Assembly (NCBI RefSeq): GCF_029027405.1
Contig: NZ_CP093396.1
Span: forward strand, 1,612,001 to 1,676,000
Direction of reading: 5' to 3'
DNA: 64,000 nt
Origin: Sulfurimonas sp.
GTDB lineage: Bacteria > Campylobacterota > Campylobacteria > Campylobacterales > Sulfurimonadaceae
The notes under the pieces are model-generated. The model searched no databases and had not been told where the DNA came from. It worked only from the letters and a program-made list of their open reading frames with translations. The position numbers and the translations under genes were made by a program. Of this stretch, positions 60,129-64,000 are shown piece by piece. Position 1 is the stretch's first letter. Every line of letters starts with the position of its first letter.

Positions 60129-60575
60129 TTATCTCAAAAGAGGATTTGGGGAACGCAATTTAGGAGCCTCAAAAACTACTTTTCTTGACTCTACTTTAGC
60201 TTCATGCCTTTCCTCTACACCTTTAACATGGTATTTTAAGCGTTTAAGCAAGTAAAGTTCATCATCACTATATTTGCCCATAGCTTCATCTAAGTATGCA
60301 AGTAAAAAGTCTAATTTCTCTCTCTCATTTTTCAGCTCAATACTATTTATTTGCAAAAGTACACCATCATATTCATCATCACATTCAGATATAAAATCAT
60401 ACGATAAGTCAATAGTTTTCATAGTATCAAGAGATGCTATAAAAGAAAAATGATTATAAAGTAGACAACCTACAAAATACTCAATATCTGAACTTTCAAA
60501 CTCAGAGTATTGCTTTTCTTCATCACTAAAATGTTCATGCCAAATTTTTAAAGTTTTATCTATTTTTTTATTCAT
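60129..60575 (-). CDS. hypothetical acidic protein
   Basis: 148 residues from ATG 60575 (an in-frame GTG lies 15 bases upstream). It is helical and acidic in the middle (SEFESSDIEYF, ISECDDEYDG), with a basic C-terminus. No family recognised. TATAAT lies only 6 bases before the ATG, so the mRNA may have no leader. It is coupled to the ThiE-like gene downstream. Confidence 0.65.
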   Translation of the reverse strand: MNKKIDKTLKIWHEHFSDEEKQYSEFESSDIEYFVGCLLYNHFSFIASLDTMKTIDLSYDFISECDDEYDGVLLQINSIELKNEREKLDFLLAYLDEAMGKYSDDELYLLKRLKYHVKGVEERHEAKVESRKVVFEAPKLRSPNPLLR

Positions 60576-60581
60576 GCATAT

Positions 60582-60587
60582 ATTATA
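60582..60587 (-). promoter_or_regulatory. -10 box touching a start codon
   Basis: TATAAT on the minus strand, separated by six bases from ATG 60575. The expected transcription start would be at or next to the A of ATG, implying a leaderless message. Confidence 0.45.
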
Positions 60588-60603
60588 CACTTTTATCTAC
60601 TAA

Positions 60604-60619
60604 TGACACATAAGTGACA
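60604..60619. promoter_or_regulatory. candidate operator between divergent genes
   Basis: TGACACATAAGTGACA reads as an imperfect dyad (TGACAC with GTGACA) or as two TGACA repeats 11 bases apart. It lies about 64 bases before the likely nrdD start of transcription. No known factor is assigned. Confidence 0.3.
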
Positions 60620-60661
60620 AAATTTATTATCACTCTTTAACTCATCTTTTTATAAACTTCT

Positions 60662-60667
60662 TATAAT
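60662..60667 (+). promoter_or_regulatory. candidate -10 box for the nrdD operon
   Basis: TATAAT 20 bases before ATG 60687, followed by a GAGGAAT ribosome site. Confidence 0.5.
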
Positions 60668-60686
60668 AATTTCATGAGGAATATCA

Positions 60687-62795
60687 ATGGTTGAAAATAT
60701 ATTAAAAAGAGATGGAACACATAAAGAATTTTTGTCTTTTAAAATTGAAGATGCGATTAAAAAAGCTTTTAAGAGTGAACGAACAACCTATGATAGTGCT
60801 ATATTTTTTAATGTATTAGAAAGATTAAAATCCAAGCGTATTGTAGCGGTTGAAGACATTCAAGATGCTATTGAAAAAGAACTATATAAAGGTCGTTACT
60901 TTGATGTTATGCGTTCTTTTATACTTTACAGACATATGCATAAAATGCAAAGAGATAACCTTCTTGATGAAGATACAACCTACATAAACTCAACTCAAAC
61001 CATTGAAGAGTATATAAATGGAACTGACTGGAGAATCAAAGCAAACTCAAACACAGGTTACTCAAATGCTGGACTTGTAAATAACACAGCAGGAAAAGTT
61101 ATAGCAAACTATTGGTTAGATAAAATTTACTCAAAAGAAGAAGGACATGCTCATAGAGATGGTGACTACCATATTCATGATTTAGATTGTTTAACAGGAT
61201 ATTGTGCTGGATGGAGTTTAAGAGTTCTTTTAGATGAAGGCTTTAACGGGGTTAGAGGTAGAGTTGAAAGTGACTCACCTAGACATTTTCGTGAGGCATT
61301 AGGACAGATGGCAAACTTTTTGGGCATACTACAAAGCGAATGGGCAGGTGCTCAAGCATTTTCATCATTTGACACTTATTTAGCTCCTTATGTTTTTAAA
61401 GATAAACTTCCATTTTTAGAAGTTAAAAAAGCTATTCGTAGTTTTGTGTATAACTTAAATGTTCCTGCTAGATGGGGGCAATCTCCTTTCACAAACATAA
61501 CTATCGACTGGAGTGTTCCTGATGATTTAAAAGACCAAATCCCGACATCAAAGACTCTGCATCTATTTAAAAATCTACTTGATAGTGAGCTTGAGAATGA
61601 AGCAAAACAAAGAGGTTGTGACTCTTTAGGAGATATGACATACAAATACTTTCAAAAAGAGATGAACCTAATAAACAAAGCTTACTATGAAGTTATGACA
61701 GAGGGGGACAAAACAGGTCAGCCTTTTACTTTTCCTATTCCTACGGTAAATATAACAGAGGATTTTGACTGGTATGGAGAAAACACAGACTTACTTTTTG
61801 AGAATACAGCAAAAATTGGTTCTTCTTACTTTCAAAACTTCATCGGGTCTCAATACAAAAAAGATGAAAATGGAAAATTAGTAGAGAATGAAGAAGCATA
61901 TAAACCCGGGCATGTTAGAAGTATGTGTTGTCGTTTACAACTTGACTTAAGAGAGTTACTAAAGCGTGGTGGTGGGCTTTTTGGAAGTGCTGAGATGACG
62001 GGAAGTATAGGCGTAGTTACTCTAAATATGGCAAGACTTGGTTTTTTATATAAAGGTGATAAAGAATCTCTTATGATTAGAATAGACCAACTTATGAATC
62101 ATGCTAAAAATACTTTAGAAAAAAAACGAGTTTTTATTCAAGAGATGTATGATAGAGGTTTATTTCCTTATACTCAAAGATATTTACCTGGATTTAACAA
62201 CCATTTCTCAACTATTGGAGTAAATGGAATGAATGAAATGATAAGAAACTTTACCTCAGATGCTTACGATATTTCTTCACAAAAAGGTATAGAGTTTGCA
62301 ACAGATGTTTTAAACCATATGAGAGAGAGAATGGTTGAGTTTCAAGAAGCATCTGGAAATCTTTACAACCTTGAAGCAACACCAGCCGAAGGAACAACTT
62401 ATAGGTTTGCAAAAGAAGATAAGAAAAGATATGGTGACAGCATCCTTCAAGCAGGAATGGATGACAATATTTACTATACAAACTCATCGCAAATTCCTGT
62501 TGATTTAACTTCTGATCCATTTGAAGCACTAGACCTTCAGGATAATTTACAAACAAAATATACAGGAGGAACAGTCTTGCATCTATACATGCAAGAAAAG
62601 GTAAGCTCAACTGAGGCATGTAGAAAGTTAGTTAAAAATGTTATATCTAACTTTAGGCTTCCATATATAACGATAACACCTCTGTTTTCTGTATGTCCAA
62701 AACATGGTTATATTTCAGGAGAACATGAATATTGTCCAAAATGTGATGATGAAATCATAAATAAATTTAACAAAGAGGAAGAAAAAGTATCATGA
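60687..62795 (+). CDS. nrdD: anaerobic ribonucleoside-triphosphate reductase, catalytic body without the glycyl-radical tail
   Basis: 702 residues. An N-terminal ATP-cone lies at about 5-92. The ten-strand barrel follows, with HIHDLDCLTGYCAGW and SMCCRLQLDL holding candidate catalytic cysteines. Near the C-terminus is a zinc motif (Cys670-Pro-Lys-His, Cys683-Pro-Lys-Cys686). The protein ends 16 residues later and lacks the RVxGY glycyl-radical loop that every class III reductase needs. That loop is encoded by the next gene, which starts at ATGA over this stop. So this is a split enzyme rather than a simple truncation. Confidence 0.93.
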   Translation: MVENILKRDGTHKEFLSFKIEDAIKKAFKSERTTYDSAIFFNVLERLKSKRIVAVEDIQDAIEKELYKGRYFDVMRSFILYRHMHKMQRDNLLDEDTTYINSTQTIEEYINGTDWRIKANSNTGYSNAGLVNNTAGKVIANYWLDKIYSKEEGHAHRDGDYHIHDLDCLTGYCAGWSLRVLLDEGFNGVRGRVESDSPRHFREALGQMANFLGILQSEWAGAQAFSSFDTYLAPYVFKDKLPFLEVKKAIRSFVYNLNVPARWGQSPFTNITIDWSVPDDLKDQIPTSKTLHLFKNLLDSELENEAKQRGCDSLGDMTYKYFQKEMNLINKAYYEVMTEGDKTGQPFTFPIPTVNITEDFDWYGENTDLLFENTAKIGSSYFQNFIGSQYKKDENGKLVENEEAYKPGHVRSMCCRLQLDLRELLKRGGGLFGSAEMTGSIGVVTLNMARLGFLYKGDKESLMIRIDQLMNHAKNTLEKKRVFIQEMYDRGLFPYTQRYLPGFNNHFSTIGVNGMNEMIRNFTSDAYDISSQKGIEFATDVLNHMRERMVEFQEASGNLYNLEATPAEGTTYRFAKEDKKRYGDSILQAGMDDNIYYTNSSQIPVDLTSDPFEALDLQDNLQTKYTGGTVLHLYMQEKVSSTEACRKLVKNVISNFRLPYITITPLFSVCPKHGYISGEHEYCPKCDDEIINKFNKEEEKVS

Positions 62796-62944
62796 GTAAA
62801 AATGAAATATTAGTAAATTTAAAAGAGAAAAGACAAAAGTGCATAGTTTATACAAGAGTAATGGGTTATCATAGACCTGTAGAGAGTTTTAACATAGGAA
62901 AAACAGGTGAACATAGGCAAAGAAAACAATTTACTGAGTGCTAA
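62792..62944 (+). CDS. separate glycyl-radical subunit of NrdD
   Basis: 50 residues: VYTRVMGYHRPVESFNIGK (19-37), then a basic tail ending FTEC. RVMGY matches the class III glycyl-radical loop, with the radical Gly at 25. HRPVESFNIGK matches the RPVxxWNxGK continuation of archaeal- and Thermotoga-type NrdD. The gene overlaps nrdD by four bases (ATGA) and nrdG by 38 bases. A GAGGAAG motif lies about 10 bases before its ATG. Translation as its own subunit, activated by NrdG and docked into NrdD, is the simplest reading. A parallel is GrcA, which supplies a replacement glycyl-radical tail for pyruvate formate-lyase. Confidence 0.85.
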   Translation: MSKNEILVNLKEKRQKCIVYTRVMGYHRPVESFNIGKTGEHRQRKQFTEC

Positions 62945-63608
62945 AGTCATATACGACTTAACAAAGTTCACGCATCTAGACTATGAAAACCATCTATCTT
63001 GTATAGTTTGGTTTAGTTCTTGTAATATGAGATGTGATTATTGCTACAACAAAGAAATAGTTTTTAGTAAAAATGGAGATTATTCTTACAACGATGTGTT
63101 AGAGTTTCTTAGTACTAGAATAAATCTATTAGATGCTGTTGTTTTATCTGGTGGGGAAGCAACTTCACACTCGTTAGTAGAATTTTGTAAAGAGATAAAA
63201 AAACTCGGATTTAAAATTAAACTAGATACTAATGGAACTAATTTTTTAGAAATAAAAAAACTTATAGAACTAGAGCTTTTAGATTATATAGCACTTGACT
63301 ATAAAGCACCAAAAAATAAATTTACCAAAATCACTCATTCAAATAAATATGATGAATTTTCAAAAACACTAGACTTAATTATAGATGCTTCAATAAGTTT
63401 TGAAACTAGAACAACTCTGCATAATGACTTGTTAAATGAAAATGACATAAATAAAATTATAGATGATTTAGTACAAAGAAAGTATCTGGGAAAATATTAT
63501 ATTCAAAGATTTTTAGAGACTGATATAAATATAGGGAATCTTAGCGAAGCATCTATGGAATTTGATAAATCACTTCTATCAGATAAGATAAAAGTGATTT
63601 GGAGATAA
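62907..63608 (+). CDS. nrdG: anaerobic ribonucleoside-triphosphate reductase activating protein
   Basis: 233 residues, radical SAM enzyme. The cluster motif is CNMRCDYC (CX3CX2C), followed by VVLSGGEATSH and KLDTNGTN. It generates the glycyl radical in the NrdD tail. The GTG start at 62907 has AGGA seven bases upstream but lies inside the glycyl subunit gene, so the two are coupled. N-terminal residues before VIYDLTKF are extra compared with usual NrdG. Confidence 0.93.
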   Translation: MNIGKENNLLSAKVIYDLTKFTHLDYENHLSCIVWFSSCNMRCDYCYNKEIVFSKNGDYSYNDVLEFLSTRINLLDAVVLSGGEATSHSLVEFCKEIKKLGFKIKLDTNGTNFLEIKKLIELELLDYIALDYKAPKNKFTKITHSNKYDEFSKTLDLIIDASISFETRTTLHNDLLNENDINKIIDDLVQRKYLGKYYIQRFLETDINIGNLSEASMEFDKSLLSDKIKVIWR

Positions 63609-63610
63609 TG

Positions 63611-64000
63611 CTAAAGTGACTCTAACTCTTCAAAAAGTTCTTTTGCCATTATCTCATAGTTACGCTTATGCTTAAGAAGTTTAGCTTGACCAGAGTGTCC
63701 CATATCAGCAATTTCTCCTTCACTCATAGCAATACTTTTCTCTATTGTAGCGGTGATTGAATCTACTTCAAAAGAACAAAACAGAGCATCTTCATCAGAT
63801 AATATTGTACGGTTTTTAGGGTTATCTGTTAATATAGTAGGAATAGCGCAAGTATAATAATCCATAACTTTTGCAGGTATAACGGTATTATAAACCGAAA
63901 TATCTGGAAGTAAAGCAATACCAATGTCACAATCATCAACTTGAACTAAAAGTTCATCTAAATTACCTGCTTCTCTAACAGTAACCTTTCCAACTAAACT
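63611..64000 (-). CDS. glycosyltransferase, GT4-like (3' part only)
   Basis: 130 codons are visible and the gene continues past the right edge. The frame reads CDIGIALLPDISVYNTVIPAKVMDYY over the end of the Rossmann domain, where GT4/GT-B glycosyltransferases bind the sugar nucleotide. It then continues AIPTILTDN and a C-terminal helix. It is convergent with nrdG, with two bases between stops. The target polymer is not known from this fragment. Confidence 0.8.
   Translation of the reverse strand, partial: SLVGKVTVREAGNLDELLVQVDDCDIGIALLPDISVYNTVIPAKVMDYYTCAIPTILTDNPKNRTILSDEDALFCSFEVDSITATIEKSIAMSEGEIADMGHSGQAKLLKHKRNYEIMAKELFEELESL

Noticed and set aside
62780-62800. Reading the NrdD body and tail as one gene broken by a sequencing frameshift.
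   Set aside because: The junction is a clean ATGA overlap with a ribosome site and a natural start codon, and both proteins are otherwise intact; kept as the main alternative to test.

Overview
The window looks like chromosomal DNA from a Campylobacterota (epsilonproteobacterial) species, most likely a free-living Sulfurimonas-type organism. The base composition is AT-rich and genes are tightly packed with many 4-base stop/start overlaps. Lineage-typical genes are present: a MurF with an N-terminal membrane domain, the carboxynorspermidine route to polyamines, a short RecO, a dapA/enoyl-reductase pair as in Campylobacter, OprD-type porins, and a RibBA whose second domain has lost its metal ligands. 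This placement is inference from gene content, not a database match.

Layout. 1-2206: the end of a type II secretion or pseudopilin operon (minus strand: gspG, gspH-like, gspF, start of a gspK-like gene). 2207-2724: apparently non-coding, with gene-like relics. 2725-4080: an orphan type VI secretion cassette (Hcp, Tae4-type amidase, Tai4-type lipoprotein immunity protein). 4081-5200: a broken IS3-family element carrying two identical 23-bp insertions in opposite orientation. 5265-11092: gltBD with its terminator. 11269-12968: recO and an AlkC/AlkD-type repair gene. 12965-24127: a long minus-strand run joining phospholipid turnover (LplT-PlsC fusion, DgkA, patatin/Omp85) to polyamine synthesis (carboxynorspermidine dehydrogenase and decarboxylase), an HDOD protein, a GGDEF-EAL receptor and a methyltransferase. 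24249-27582: a flavin neighbourhood (FMN-binding protein, two tandem paralogous membrane proteins, ApbE, RibBA). 27733-27904: initiator tRNA-Met and tRNA-Gln. 28056-31731: M23 peptidase, HIT protein and a TRAP permease pair. 31850-32798: a Fic toxin with a small convergent gene carrying the Fic inhibitory motif. 32807-38865: murF, hydrolase, ddl, Spx-like protein, ruvA, fapA.

38965-40377: murJ. 40541-48824: a sodium:solute symporter with a small accessory subunit, a porin, then IorAB, a phenylacetate-CoA ligase-type enzyme, an ACT protein and a thioesterase. This reads as uptake and oxidation of aryl or 2-oxo acids. 48873-50554: dapA and an enoyl-ACP reductase-type SDR. 50604-56701: cytochromes, a thiamine-binding protein, pgsA, rseP, a Spy-like/response regulator/histidine kinase operon with a phased repeat array in front, and a YggS protein. 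56780-60590: DTW protein, lipoprotein, HI0933-type flavoprotein, a lysine-rich 70-residue protein, a ThiE-like protein and an unknown. 60687-63608: an anaerobic ribonucleotide reductase operon in which the glycyl-radical tail is a separate 50-residue gene between nrdD and nrdG. The window ends inside a glycosyltransferase.

The most rewarding places for a second look are the split NrdD, the convergent Fic/inhibitor pair, the Hcp-Tae4-Tai4 cassette with the damaged IS beside it, and the flavin/tandem-membrane-protein cluster.
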